Positions 1 to 8,924 are shown, counted from the stretch's first letter. The stretch: DNA of 64,000 nt from Mycolicibacterium aichiense (GCF_010726245.1 NZ_AP022561.1:4774001-4838000); one strand, 5' to 3'. Notes: a model not told the origin generated them from the letters alone. Made by a program: numbers and translations.

Positions 1-435
1 CTTGCGAAGCAAGCCGTTCTCGAAAGCCCGCTGATGGGACAGGGTTTCAACTTTTTTGGCGCCGAGTCTGTGGTTTCTGACGCATTAGGCTGGCAGGTCA
101 ACTCCGCGCACAACCTATTTCTTAATTACTGGATAATCGGCGGGCCTCTTGGAATCGTCGGTATATATTTCCTTCTGTTTTGGGTCGCGTCGAATGTCTT
201 TTCACTAGAACCATTCGATCGATCCCTCGCATCTTTCGTTATCATATTGCTCACGTTGACCGTCGTGGAAATGCCATTCCAACTGGAGAAATTTATTGGC
301 CTGAATTGGATTGCGTGGCCTGCGCTGATCTCAGTTGGTATGGTCGCGCGCACGAAGCGCGCGACCATAGACAGAGCGTATTTGAGAATCAATGTTCTCC
401 AGCCACCATTTGAGCCCCAGCGGGCCAGCACGTAA
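1..435 (+). CDS. O-antigen polymerase/ligase-like membrane protein (Wzy/WaaL family), C-terminal part
   Basis: The frame is open from base 1, so the 5' end lies outside the window; about 144 codons are visible. The segment GQGFNFFG followed by SAHNLFLNYWIIGGPLG is the hallmark of the Wzy_C/O-antigen ligase family: a periplasmic loop with a conserved H-N pair entering a membrane helix. At least two further hydrophobic helices follow, then a basic cytoplasmic tail. Members polymerise or transfer lipid-linked glycans on the outer face of the plasma membrane. The flippase gene 200 bases downstream and the polyprenyl sugar transferase at 15.4 kb support a Wzy-type polymerase. Polymerase versus ligase cannot be decided from the tail alone. 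Confidence 0.7.
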   Translation, partial: LAKQAVLESPLMGQGFNFFGAESVVSDALGWQVNSAHNLFLNYWIIGGPLGIVGIYFLLFWVASNVFSLEPFDRSLASFVIILLTLTVVEMPFQLEKFIGLNWIAWPALISVGMVARTKRATIDRAYLRINVLQPPFEPQRAST

Positions 436-641
436 TATCTCGACGAGGGCCGTTTTTTGAAGACCTTTACCTAGGAATTTGCCAACCGCTCCTAGGTTCG
501 TAGTCGCTACTGATGCCTGCCGAACACTGGGTAAGCCATACCCGAACGATGGAGAAACCTCGTCAGCAGATCCGGAGGCGTTGATCAGCATCACCAGAGC
601 TGTACACCGTCGTTTCCGCTACGGAAATTGAGAGGCACTCG

Positions 642-1949
642 ATGTCCGTCGTCGCAAGAGGTGTTGCCATTAGCGCGGCTGGTTACGCGCTTCCGCCCGC
701 CGCGGTCCTCATCACCCAAATCATGATCGCTCAGGGCTTGGGGGTTGAGGGGCGCGGGGAGGTTGCAGCCGCGATGGCGCCTCTGACCTTCGCGCTCGCT
801 CTCCTGACCATCGGGCTACCTGAGTCGCTGACGTTCTACGTCGCGAGAGGAGCCGGCCACTTGGCGCGCATCCTCGGCATCAGCCTGGGTGCGCTTGGAA
901 TATCAGGTCTGACTGGCAGTTTCGTTCTTGTTATTCTCGCGCGACCCCTCAGCGGCGGGGATCCATCGCTTGCTGGACTCATCGCCACAGTCTCTGCCGC
1001 CCTGGTCCCTGGGCTCTTTATGATGGCTTTTCGAGGTGTGGCACTCGGTGCCTGTAGTTGGTGGCTTGTCGCCGCGGAGCGGACGGTCTGCGCGTTCATC
1101 CCATTAGTAGCGGTGGCGGTGTTGTTATTCGCTGGCTCGCTAACCGCATACACGGCGACGCTGGCGCTTGCCTTTGGAACCTTCGTGGGGGCTGGGGTCT
1201 ATCTCTTGTCCCCTGGGTGGTGGGCTGTCGTACGGGCGCCGGCGAAACAACCCGATTCGCCTGAGCAGCTTCCGAAGCTCCACACATACGCCTGGCAATC
1301 ATGGATGGGGGTAGCTGGCGGACTGGTCATCATGCGTTTGGACCAAGTAGTCATGACACCCCTGGCGGGAGTTAACGAACTTGGAATCTACGTCGTTGCA
1401 GTCAACGTGACCAGCGTTGCCCTCCTGTTCAATATGGCCGTCAAGGACGTGATGTTCGCGGTCGAGTCTGGCGAGCGTGACGCTGAGCGAGTCGGTCGCG
1501 CAGCCCGGCTTTCGACACTAGTCACAGCCATCGTTGGTGCGGTGCTGGCCGCAGCCTCTCCGTGGGCCATTCCCGCACTATTTGGCCCGGGGTTCGCCCC
1601 TGCCGCGCCGCTGGCTGCGATCCTAATTCTTGCGAGCGTTCTCGGGAATCCTGGATCTGTTGCCGGTGCAGCTCTCAGCGCGCGCGGCAGACCTGGCCTT
1701 CGAAGCTTGGCGCTCGCCATCGGCATGGCGATCTACCTCGTACCCATGTTTCTATTAATTAAGTCGCTGGGCGCTCTTGGCGCAGCACTCGCAATGCTAG
1801 TCGTGACAACGGCGCCCGCCTGCCTCTGCATCTATTGGCTGCACAAATACTATGGCGTTCCGCCCGCCGAATTCTATCGGTTTAGAATGGCGGATATTCG
1901 TATGTTATTTAATCTGGCGTCGCGGTTGTTGACGCTGCGACGCGCTTAG
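642..1949 (+). CDS. Polysaccharide flippase (Wzx/MOP superfamily)
   Basis: A 435-residue, almost wholly hydrophobic protein with about 12-14 predicted membrane segments, the usual size for Wzx/RfbX-type lipid-linked oligosaccharide translocases. The start ATGTCC is preceded by GAGAGG at a 7-base spacing. The N-terminal region contains QGLGVEGRGEVAAA, the loop between helices 1 and 2 typical of polysaccharide_synt proteins. It would flip undecaprenyl- or decaprenyl-linked repeat units across the plasma membrane for the polymerase encoded just upstream. MurJ is less likely because of the neighbourhood and because the MurJ-specific length and C-terminal extra helices are missing. Confidence 0.8.
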   Translation: MSVVARGVAISAAGYALPPAAVLITQIMIAQGLGVEGRGEVAAAMAPLTFALALLTIGLPESLTFYVARGAGHLARILGISLGALGISGLTGSFVLVILARPLSGGDPSLAGLIATVSAALVPGLFMMAFRGVALGACSWWLVAAERTVCAFIPLVAVAVLLFAGSLTAYTATLALAFGTFVGAGVYLLSPGWWAVVRAPAKQPDSPEQLPKLHTYAWQSWMGVAGGLVIMRLDQVVMTPLAGVNELGIYVVAVNVTSVALLFNMAVKDVMFAVESGERDAERVGRAARLSTLVTAIVGAVLAAASPWAIPALFGPGFAPAAPLAAILILASVLGNPGSVAGAALSARGRPGLRSLALAIGMAIYLVPMFLLIKSLGALGAALAMLVVTTAPACLCIYWLHKYYGVPPAEFYRFRMADIRMLFNLASRLLTLRRA

Positions 1950-2760
1950 CATCGGTTCGTCGAAGAGGTTCTGTTAGGACTAGGCGGCAGTATGTCCCGA
2001 CCCGGCCGCTGTTCGGCACGGGAAGGGCATTCCGTTTCGAGGGCATTCCCCTTACCGTCTAATCCGTTGTGGGACAGTGCGCATACAGAACGGCCTCGAT
2101 CGTGCAGAAGTAGAGCTTGCCGTCGCACCTTCGCGGGCGTTTGGGCTACGCCGACAGCAACACCCAGATGAGGGCTCCACCCCCGCTCATCGCGGACCGC
2201 GCCGACGCACGCTGCTGTTGCCGCCGCCGCTTCGTAGACCATCTCCCGACACCACACCAACCACGCCCCACTGCGACTAGTCTCGCAGAAGGTCAGTCAT
2301 CCACTCTCATGCGTCGGCGCGTACCTTTCGACATTTGTGATGGCCGGATTTTCAGCGATCGTCGAAACAAATTCGAGCTTTTACGCTTTGTGCCTAACCG
2401 CGTTTGTTCCCGCTGTACTCACCGGCCGTTCCAGGCGCTTACGGATCGCCACGCAGGTTTCGAGGCTCGCGGATACGCTCGGCAGCCACACTTTGTCGAC
2501 CTCTCAGCGCGCCTGTACCGCTCTTGGACTCGCACTTCAGCGCACCAAGCGCCACCGACCCACCGCATCCGCGCTAAACCGTGATTAGTCGTGACAGTAT
2601 GGGATTTGAGGGCCACCCGGAGCCGCGATGTCGGGCAGACAGTCAACGCCGATGGCAAGATCAACGAGGATCTTCTCCACATCGTGGACGACCAGCGGTT
2701 AGCCCCAAGGCGTAAAAGTTACCGTGGAGCGAAAACAATTCGCATCTGGAAGGAAATTTG
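1950..2760 (+). other. Long intergenic stretch, possible gene-decay region
   Basis: About 810 bases lie between the flippase stop and the FkbM methyltransferase. Several short overlapping ORFs occur on both strands, but none has a ribosome-binding site plus a recognisable protein. Composition changes within the stretch, and it sits in the A+T-richer, probably imported part of the locus. It may be the scar of a lost gene or element; no terminal inverted repeats or transposase motifs were seen. Confidence 0.4.
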
Positions 2761-2761
2761 A
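2591..2761 (+). CDS. Possible small ORF or gene remnant upstream of the FkbM methyltransferase
   Basis: A GTG-started frame of 56 residues whose stop overlaps the next gene's ATG as TGATG, the arrangement of translationally coupled genes. The peptide includes VNADGKINEDLLHIVDDQ, which has a natural-looking composition, but I do not recognise a family. It may be the 3' tail of a decayed gene. Evidence is limited to the open frame and the overlap. Confidence 0.2.
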   Translation: MTVWDLRATRSRDVGQTVNADGKINEDLLHIVDDQRLAPRRKSYRGAKTIRIWKEI

Positions 2762-3570
2762 TGAAAATGGCGACACCTCGACGTTATCTGCAAACACACC
2801 TTCCCTTGCCCCTCTATAACAAGCTCCGCCAAATGAAGGCGCTCCTACGCAACGAGGATGATAGCGACTTTGCAATCCGGACACGGGCGTTGCTCCAAGA
2901 GGAGCCAGAATTAGAGTACCTCCTTTCTGTGCTACCAAGTGATAGCAAATGCATTGACGTGGGCGGGAACCTTGGGTATTTCTCCTATCATCTGTGCCAT
3001 ACCTTCCCCGAAGGCAAGGTGGCAGCTTTCGAAGCTCGACGGGATCTCTTCAAACGCTTGTGCAATAATCTTGACGGATTCGCCAACTTCCGTGCGTACA
3101 ATCTTGCCATTTCGGACAAAGCCGGCGAACTTGAGATTGTTCTCGACCCGAGCCACGCCAACTCAAGTGTGGAGAATCTCCCACTCCAGAGAGGGATGCT
3201 GCGGCAAAAGGTTCGGGCCACCTCGATAGATGACTTCTTTCCGTCCCTAAATTTTGAGTCGCTCGATTTCTTGAAAATTGATGTCGAAGGTCATGAAAGC
3301 AAGGTGCTACAGGGTGCCTCCGAGACCATCAAGCGGTTTCGACCAGTGATTCTATGCGAGTCAGAAAATCGGCACCTCCGATCGCAAGGAGATTCCGTAG
3401 AACGAATAATCACGTGGGTTCAAGAATCATTCGATTACAACTGCTTCTACTATCGAGAAAGACAGTTACGAGCTTTCAGCACGGAGATTGTTCCACAAGA
3501 CCGAGTGGCGAAGGTGCCGTCGTACATTTACAACTGGATATTCATCCCTGCCGAGAGAGTTTCCCCCTGA
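2761..3570 (+). CDS. FkbM-family SAM-dependent methyltransferase
   Basis: 269 residues. The Rossmann SAM-binding motif is CIDVGGNLGYFS near residue 62, followed by the acidic strand VAAFEAR, and the FkbM signature is LKIDVEGHESKVLQGA near residue 170. The family O-methylates sugars or polyketides and is common in polysaccharide loci. ATG at 2761 is preferred over the in-frame TTG at 2758 because GGAAGG lies 7 bases upstream. It lies convergent to the GT9 gene and downstream of the flippase, so its likely substrate is a sugar hydroxyl in the exported glycan. Base composition is more A+T rich than the mycobacterial core genes. Confidence 0.85.
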   Translation: MKMATPRRYLQTHLPLPLYNKLRQMKALLRNEDDSDFAIRTRALLQEEPELEYLLSVLPSDSKCIDVGGNLGYFSYHLCHTFPEGKVAAFEARRDLFKRLCNNLDGFANFRAYNLAISDKAGELEIVLDPSHANSSVENLPLQRGMLRQKVRATSIDDFFPSLNFESLDFLKIDVEGHESKVLQGASETIKRFRPVILCESENRHLRSQGDSVERIITWVQESFDYNCFYYRERQLRAFSTEIVPQDRVAKVPSYIYNWIFIPAERVSP

Positions 3571-3665
3571 GCCAGCCAGTCTGAACTCTACTTCGATTCG
3601 CGTAACAGGCGGAAACCGCAACGGCGGCAGCGTCGCGATCGTCGCTAGATTCCAACAGTACCCAT

Positions 3666-4715
3666 CTAGCTTCGACCCAAATTTCGAGTCGACAGCCAAG
3701 CCGCGGCCGTCTCCACGATCAGCGATTCAGGAAGCTCGTGCATACAGCGCACGCCGTACGGGCAGTGGCCATAAAGTGGGGTATGCCAGCAGGGCTGGCA
3801 CTCCAACTTTTCGAGTCGCCTGACGACTCTCGCATTCTCACCGTACGGCGCAGTTTCAGTCGGGATAGTGGGTCCAAATAATGTCATTGTCGGAATAGCG
3901 AATGCTGCGGCAATATGGCCGAGACTTGAATCGCTACCAATAAACCCGCCTGCTTGAGATATGATTGCAATTGACGAGTGCAGCGAGTGCCCGGACAGAA
4001 TCACTTGTCGCGCAGCCAAGCCAGAAAAACTAGGAATAAGGTCACCATCCTCGGGACCGAAGATGAAGGCAATAGCGCAATCGGCGCATTTATCCACGAT
4101 TTGATCCGCGATTCGACGAGCAACCTCAGCGGGGATGCGCTTGGCCGTGCCATCTGACACCGATGAACCGGGGTGGATGACCACGTACCGGCCAGGTTGC
4201 AGATCGTTGTCCGCAAGAATCGTCTCCGCTTCCTCGAGAGCTACTTCGCTCCGCGGGATCGGGAATCGCGCTGCCATCGGAGGTCGCCGGCTCCACATCG
4301 CGAATGTTTCAAGCATGCGGTCAACACGATGCACCTCGGGATTGATCTGATTACGGACGGTATAGAAAATCCGAGATCCCTTGTTGGTGCCATCGCCCAC
4401 GATCACAGGAATTCCAGCCAAAATTCTGAGATACGCGGGAAGCCGACCCTCGATGCGGCTGCCGATGAACGCGACATCTACGTGCTGCTTGCGCAATCGG
4501 AGGAAGAATTTCAGTACAGCTGCCCGATCTCCGATCGGTGGCATCGTCAGCACCTGGTCGACGAGACGCGAGCCTTGCATTAACGCAGCCTGTGGCTTCC
4601 CTCGGACAATCAGGCTGAGCTTGGCGTCCGGATTCAGTCGACGAAACTCCGAAATAACCGGGGTCGTCATAATTAAATCACCAAGACCCCATGTCTGAAC
4701 GATCGCAAAATGCAT
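3666..4715 (-). CDS. Glycosyltransferase family 9 (ADP-heptose:glycan heptosyltransferase-like)
   Basis: 349 residues with the GT-B fold features of GT9. The N-terminus reads FAIVQTWGLGDLIMTTPV, matching the G-x-G-D-x-x-x-x-P donor loop of WaaC/WaaF/RfaF enzymes. The middle holds VVIHPGSS, the C-terminal nucleotide site holds GFIGSDSSLGHIAAAF, and MTLFGPT follows. GT9 enzymes use ADP-heptose. This gene is the last of the operon that would make that donor, and its ATG shares one base with the gmhB stop (TAATG). It probably adds a heptose to a lipid-linked glycan. The acceptor is unknown, since mycobacteria have no LPS. Confidence 0.85.
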   Translation of the reverse strand: MHFAIVQTWGLGDLIMTTPVISEFRRLNPDAKLSLIVRGKPQAALMQGSRLVDQVLTMPPIGDRAAVLKFFLRLRKQHVDVAFIGSRIEGRLPAYLRILAGIPVIVGDGTNKGSRIFYTVRNQINPEVHRVDRMLETFAMWSRRPPMAARFPIPRSEVALEEAETILADNDLQPGRYVVIHPGSSVSDGTAKRIPAEVARRIADQIVDKCADCAIAFIFGPEDGDLIPSFSGLAARQVILSGHSLHSSIAIISQAGGFIGSDSSLGHIAAAFAIPTMTLFGPTIPTETAPYGENARVVRRLEKLECQPCWHTPLYGHCPYGVRCMHELPESLIVETAAAWLSTRNLGRS

Positions 4716-5242
4716 TAATTCACGTCTCGATCCATTTTCAGGGCGGATGATCTGAGAAATTCAAGAAGATTTCCCTGTTCATAAAGATAACCCTTGATGC
4801 CTGCCGCGCGCGCCGCCTCTAGGTCTCGAGCCGAATTACCAATGAGGAAGCTGGAGTCCAAGTCAACATTCCATTTTTCAACAAGATCGAGGATCATACC
4901 CGGGGCCGGCTTACGCCAAGGGTGACACGCGCGATAGCTCGCGATTTCGGCATTCGGATGGTATGGGCAATAGCGAATATCATCGATGCGCGCTTCGCCC
5001 TGTGCTAGTAACGCATTCATATACGCAGTCACTTCGAAGAAATCCGCTTCGGTGAAATAACCTCGCGCTATGCCGGACTGGTTAGTGACAACAAAAACCA
5101 AGTAGCCGCTGCGGTTAAGGAGCGAAATAGCTTCGGCAGCCCCATCGATTAGCTCAAAATCGAGCACTCGGCCAACGTACCCGCGGTCAATGTTTATGAC
5201 ACCATCGCGGTCCAGGAATGCCGCAGGCTTTGCCTCAGCCAA
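4715..5242 (-). CDS. gmhB: D-glycero-D-manno-heptose-1,7-bisphosphate 7-phosphatase (GmhB-like, HAD family)
   Basis: 175 residues, the usual GmhB length. HAD motif I is FLDRDGVINID at the N-terminus, motif II is VVTNQSGIARG, motif III is the Lys of RKPAPGM and motif IV is FLIGNSARDLEAA. The Cys/His loop that binds zinc in typical GmhB starts as CPYHP but continues as CHPWRKP rather than CxCRKP. It hydrolyses the C7 phosphate before nucleotidyl transfer. The start overlaps the 3' end of the AGE-isomerase gene by 8 bases. Histidinol-phosphate phosphatase is a related alternative, but the operon context fixes the heptose role. Confidence 0.85.
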   Translation of the reverse strand: MAEAKPAAFLDRDGVINIDRGYVGRVLDFELIDGAAEAISLLNRSGYLVFVVTNQSGIARGYFTEADFFEVTAYMNALLAQGEARIDDIRYCPYHPNAEIASYRACHPWRKPAPGMILDLVEKWNVDLDSSFLIGNSARDLEAARAAGIKGYLYEQGNLLEFLRSSALKMDRDVN

Positions 5243-6440
5243 GGTTTTCGTGCCTTTGAACGAACCGATGAAGTTCCCGTACCGCGCAGACTATATGGTA
5301 AAGACTAGAAGCCCTCGCAGGGGCCGCCACCGGGTATCCGCCGGCATCAAGCGTTTCGTGCCAGAGCCCATTGATATCGGTATCGAAGTAGCGCCGCAGT
5401 CCGCGCGCGGCATCAGTCGCGTGCCTCATGGCCTCATCAACTTCATTCTCGTTGGCTCCGATCTCGGCCGCCGCGATGTGCGCCTTGATTCTCTCAGTCT
5501 GGGGCCATAGGCGGGACTCGGCGTCTCTCACCGACAGATCCGCCCAGATCCCGTTCATCGCTAGTCCAGTTTTGTCGTTGATGCCATAGTTCTCACCGAT
5601 CTCAGCCAGTCTCCGAACCTTTGGGAACACATCGTCACATCCCCGCGCCAAGCCCCAGCGCCACAGCAGCCATGCCCATTCGAACTGATGACCAGGCTCG
5701 AGGAACCGTCCGGTTTCGCCGACGGCAGGACGCCAATCGTGGTCAAAGTGCTCCCGCACACTCCCACTTGCGGCATCGATGAACTTCCCGACTGCGAGAT
5801 CTACAACTTCATCGGCCAAAGCCTGCCATCCATCGGTTTCGCCTGCCTCCTCCCATTCAAGGAAGGCTTCCAGCAAGTGCATATGCTGATTGGCGTTTAG
5901 TGGTTCACGCGGGGGCATCGCCTCCTCGAACCCCGCAAGCGGATGTTTCCATCCTGCGACCATGGCATCGCGGATCTTGTGACCAGCTGAGATCGCAATC
6001 TCACCACCGTGACCGAGTCGTACTGCACTTCCAAGCGCAAATAGTGCAAACGCATGGTCATAAAGATTGAACTCAGACGCCAGCGGCTCCCCACGGGGAG
6101 AAACGGTTGCATAAACCGGCCCCGCAGGTGATTGACATTTGTCGATCAGGAATTTAAGACCGTGGTCCACTAAGTCACTCGCGGCCTTGCAATCTCGCCA
6201 GCCGAGTTCAGCTGCCACTGCGAATACATAGATCTGACGCGATACGAGTCGGGTGCGACGTGGTTGCTCGATGAATCTGCCATCTTGTCCGAGCACTTCG
6301 TAGAAGCCGCCGCAGCTTCTGTCGACACCACGATCGGACCAGGTAGGCAAGGCTTCATCGAATAGCCAGTCGAGAAGGTCAGATTTCTCGCTCTTCAGCG
6401 CTGTAAAATTCGACAACTGGGCTATATCGATCTGAGTCAT
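5235..6440 (-). CDS. AGE-family sugar epimerase/aldose-ketose isomerase
   Basis: 401 residues of the alpha/alpha-barrel N-acylglucosamine 2-epimerase superfamily. Characteristic barrel segments are NANQHMHLLEAFLEW, PGHQFEWAWLLWRW and SSLYHIVCAVREL, which carry the three active-site histidines of AGE/YihS/mannose-isomerase enzymes. Members interconvert aldoses and ketoses or epimerise at C2. It sits between hldD and gmhB in the heptose operon, with a 27-base gap to hldD and an 8-base overlap with gmhB. No GmhA homologue is visible, so it may make the heptose-phosphate precursor or act on mannose/fructose. The substrate is not readable from sequence. Confidence 0.8.
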   Translation of the reverse strand: MTQIDIAQLSNFTALKSEKSDLLDWLFDEALPTWSDRGVDRSCGGFYEVLGQDGRFIEQPRRTRLVSRQIYVFAVAAELGWRDCKAASDLVDHGLKFLIDKCQSPAGPVYATVSPRGEPLASEFNLYDHAFALFALGSAVRLGHGGEIAISAGHKIRDAMVAGWKHPLAGFEEAMPPREPLNANQHMHLLEAFLEWEEAGETDGWQALADEVVDLAVGKFIDAASGSVREHFDHDWRPAVGETGRFLEPGHQFEWAWLLWRWGLARGCDDVFPKVRRLAEIGENYGINDKTGLAMNGIWADLSVRDAESRLWPQTERIKAHIAAAEIGANENEVDEAMRHATDAARGLRRYFDTDINGLWHETLDAGGYPVAAPARASSLYHIVCAVRELHRFVQRHENLG

Positions 6441-6467
6441 CGCACCGCATGCTTTCGATCTCTGTAA

Positions 6468-7454
6468 TCATCGAAAAATATCAGGACTTCGTAAGTAATC
6501 TTCGATATACGATTTGAGGCCGTCTTCTAGTGAAGTAGTCGGAATGTCGTAACCGGCTTGTCGCAACTTGTCGAGCGAGGCAAGTGTGAAATTTTGATAC
6601 TTACCGTTCAACTCTTCAGGAAGAGTGATGAACTCGATGTTCAGCGGCTGATCCAACAGCTCAAAAATGATTCGAGCTTTGTCCCCGAACGTACGTGGCA
6701 CGCCTGAGCCCACATTGTATACCGACGATGGCGCACTATCGGTACCAAGCAGCCAGAGCGCAATGGTGACGCAATCCCCGACCCACACGAAATCGCGCGT
6801 CTGCCCGCCGTCTACGTAATCGGGATCGTTGGACGCGAAAAGACGCGCAACGCCATTATCTCTTATTTGTTCGAACAGCTGCAATGCGACGCTGCGCTGC
6901 CCTCCCTTGTGGTACTCATTAGGTCCATAAACGTTGAAGAACTTCAGCCCGGCCCATTTAGGCGGATGGCGCTGACGCGATTGTTGCTCGGCATGAACCC
7001 AACGATCAAACGCATGCTTGCTCCATCCGTAGGGATTCAGCGGTCGCAAAGCGCCAAGGGAGGCGTCGTCGAATTCATCCACAAAGCCCATTCCCCCGTC
7101 GCCGTATGTTGCGGCCGAAGAGGCGTATATGTATGGAATACCCTCGCGGGTGCACCAGTTCCAAAGATCGACTGAAAGTCGGAAGTTGTTACGTATGATC
7201 AAGTCCACATCACGCTCAACTGTGGACGATATTGCACCCATATGTATTATTGATTCTATCCGGCTACTACCGGATAGAAATGCGGGCAACTCGTCAGGTG
7301 TAATGAGGTCCCGCAGGCGCCGTTTAGCAATATTGCGCCATTTCATATCGTCATCGCCGAGCATATCGACAACAACGATGTCCTCGCCCCGTTGATCGAG
7401 CTCTGCAGCTATATTTGATCCAATGAATCCGGCTCCGCCGGTGATGACGTGCAT
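6468..7454 (-). CDS. hldD: ADP-L-glycero-D-manno-heptose 6-epimerase (HldD/RfaD-like, extended SDR)
   Basis: 328 residues. It begins HVITGGAGFIGSNIAAEL, the GxxGxxG NAD(P) motif of extended SDRs. Catalytic residues appear as SSAATYGDG and NPYGWSKHAFD (Y-x3-K). GLKFFNVYGPNEYHKG is close to the HldD signature. HldD converts ADP-D-glycero- to ADP-L-glycero-D-manno-heptose. It lies 12 bases downstream of hldE in the same operon, which favours HldD over GalE/RmlB-type relatives. Codon use is more A+T rich than in the core genes, fitting acquisition of the cluster. Confidence 0.88.
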   Translation of the reverse strand: MHVITGGAGFIGSNIAAELDQRGEDIVVVDMLGDDDMKWRNIAKRRLRDLITPDELPAFLSGSSRIESIIHMGAISSTVERDVDLIIRNNFRLSVDLWNWCTREGIPYIYASSAATYGDGGMGFVDEFDDASLGALRPLNPYGWSKHAFDRWVHAEQQSRQRHPPKWAGLKFFNVYGPNEYHKGGQRSVALQLFEQIRDNGVARLFASNDPDYVDGGQTRDFVWVGDCVTIALWLLGTDSAPSSVYNVGSGVPRTFGDKARIIFELLDQPLNIEFITLPEELNGKYQNFTLASLDKLRQAGYDIPTTSLEDGLKSYIEDYLRSPDIFR

Positions 7455-7466
7455 ATCTAGATTCTT

Positions 7467-8924
7467 TCAGCCGACGACGGCGCCCTCAGAGCGGGCAATG
7501 ATATTTGTAGTGCTATGGCCCTTCTCTAGCGGGACCAGGTACACCTGGCCGCCCCACTGCTGGACAAGCTCGCCACCAATTACATCTTGAATGGCGTAAT
7601 CATCGCCCTTGATGAGTACATCTGGTCTGATCAACTTGATCAATTCTAGGGGCGTGTCCTCGTCGAATAGAGTGACGAGATCCACACTTCGCAGCGAACC
7701 GATGACAGCAGCTCGCGAATACTGGTCCTGGATGGGGCGGTTTCCGCCTTTTAGCCGCCTCACGGATGCGTCGGCATTCAAGGCCACGACGAGACGATCG
7801 CATTGGTCGCGCGCCTGGCGCAAGAGCGCTACGTGACCAGGGTGCACGAGATCGAAACAGCCGTTGGCAAAACCGACCTTGAGTCCTTCGTTGCGCCACT
7901 GTCGGACTTGCGCAACGGTCTGTTCCCTCGTTCGGCAGAACGACATATCAGCGGTGCCTGCGACTGCGCGGACAAGCTCGTCCGCACTCACGACAGCTGT
8001 ACCCAGCTTGCCCACTACGATGCCAGCCGCACTATTGGCGAGCTGTGCGGCGACTTTGATGTCGATCCCCGCGGAAATTGCGAGAGAGAGCGTGGCAATT
8101 ACAGTGTCGCCAGCGCCAGACACATCGTAAACTGACGATCCCTTTGTCCGAATGTGGAAAGGTTGCTCAACTCCAGACATTGGCGCAAGCAGTGTCATTC
8201 CTTGCGCACCACGCGTTATCAACACTGCGCCTATTCGGAAATCCTGCAGGATTTTCCGCGCCGCATGTCCGGCACCCTCATCGGTCGAACAGTCGTGGCC
8301 GGTCGCGGCCGCGGCCTCGTTGGCGTTGGGCGTAATGACATCCGCGTTGCGATAAAGCGAATAATCTCGACTTTTCGGATCGACGATTACCGGTACGCCG
8401 GCCTCATTTGCGGCTTTGATATGCGCACGGATACTATCTGGTGTCAACGAACCTTTAGCGTAGTCTGACAATATCAGCGCATCGGCATCGTCGATTGCTT
8501 CTCTGACCGTCGATCTAATTCGTTCCAATGACGCAACATCCAGCAGCGTCTCCTCGCGGTCGAGCCGGAGGATTTGCTGACCCTCACAGACGTAGCGGGT
8601 CTTGACGGTGGTGGCGTAATTTTCGCTCCTGACGAGCCTTGCTTCGATTTGAGATGCGGGACACAGAACCTCAGAAATATAGGACCCCTCCGCGTCGTCG
8701 CCGGTTGCGCCGACCAGCACTGCCCGCCCATTAAGCGCTGCAATGTTGCATGCGACGTTGCCGGCGCCTCCGAGCATCGCCACCTCTTCCCGGAACCGCA
8801 AAACCGGAATCGGCGCCTCGGGCGATATTCGATCTACAGCCCCGTATACAAAGCGATCCAGCATCAAGTCGCCAACAACCAGTACGGTCTTATTGAAGAG
8901 CGCCTCGATAACTTCGCTTTCCAT
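7467..8924 (-). CDS. hldE: Bifunctional heptose-7-phosphate kinase / heptose-1-phosphate adenylyltransferase (HldE)
   Basis: 485 residues from the ATG at 8924, which follows GAGGGG at 5 bases; an in-frame GTG at 8954 is the alternative start. The N-terminal ~320 residues are a ribokinase-fold domain with VVGDLMLDRFVYG, ISPEAPIPVL, GGAGNVA and the catalytic DVSGAGDT. The C-terminal ~150 residues are a cytidylyltransferase-type domain with GCFDLVHPGH and LIKGDDY, ending in a GHSTTNII segment as in HldE. It phosphorylates the heptose at C1 and later attaches AMP. It heads the heptose operon. Fusion of both domains is the proteobacterial HldE form. Confidence 0.92.
   Translation of the reverse strand: MESEVIEALFNKTVLVVGDLMLDRFVYGAVDRISPEAPIPVLRFREEVAMLGGAGNVACNIAALNGRAVLVGATGDDAEGSYISEVLCPASQIEARLVRSENYATTVKTRYVCEGQQILRLDREETLLDVASLERIRSTVREAIDDADALILSDYAKGSLTPDSIRAHIKAANEAGVPVIVDPKSRDYSLYRNADVITPNANEAAAATGHDCSTDEGAGHAARKILQDFRIGAVLITRGAQGMTLLAPMSGVEQPFHIRTKGSSVYDVSGAGDTVIATLSLAISAGIDIKVAAQLANSAAGIVVGKLGTAVVSADELVRAVAGTADMSFCRTREQTVAQVRQWRNEGLKVGFANGCFDLVHPGHVALLRQARDQCDRLVVALNADASVRRLKGGNRPIQDQYSRAAVIGSLRSVDLVTLFDEDTPLELIKLIRPDVLIKGDDYAIQDVIGGELVQQWGGQVYLVPLEKGHSTTNIIARSEGAVVG

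Noticed and set aside
2117..2584. A 155-codon frame in the gap before the FkbM gene
   Set aside because: It is rich in Arg/His/Pro, has no ribosome-binding site and overlaps several equally open frames, which is typical of noncoding sequence.
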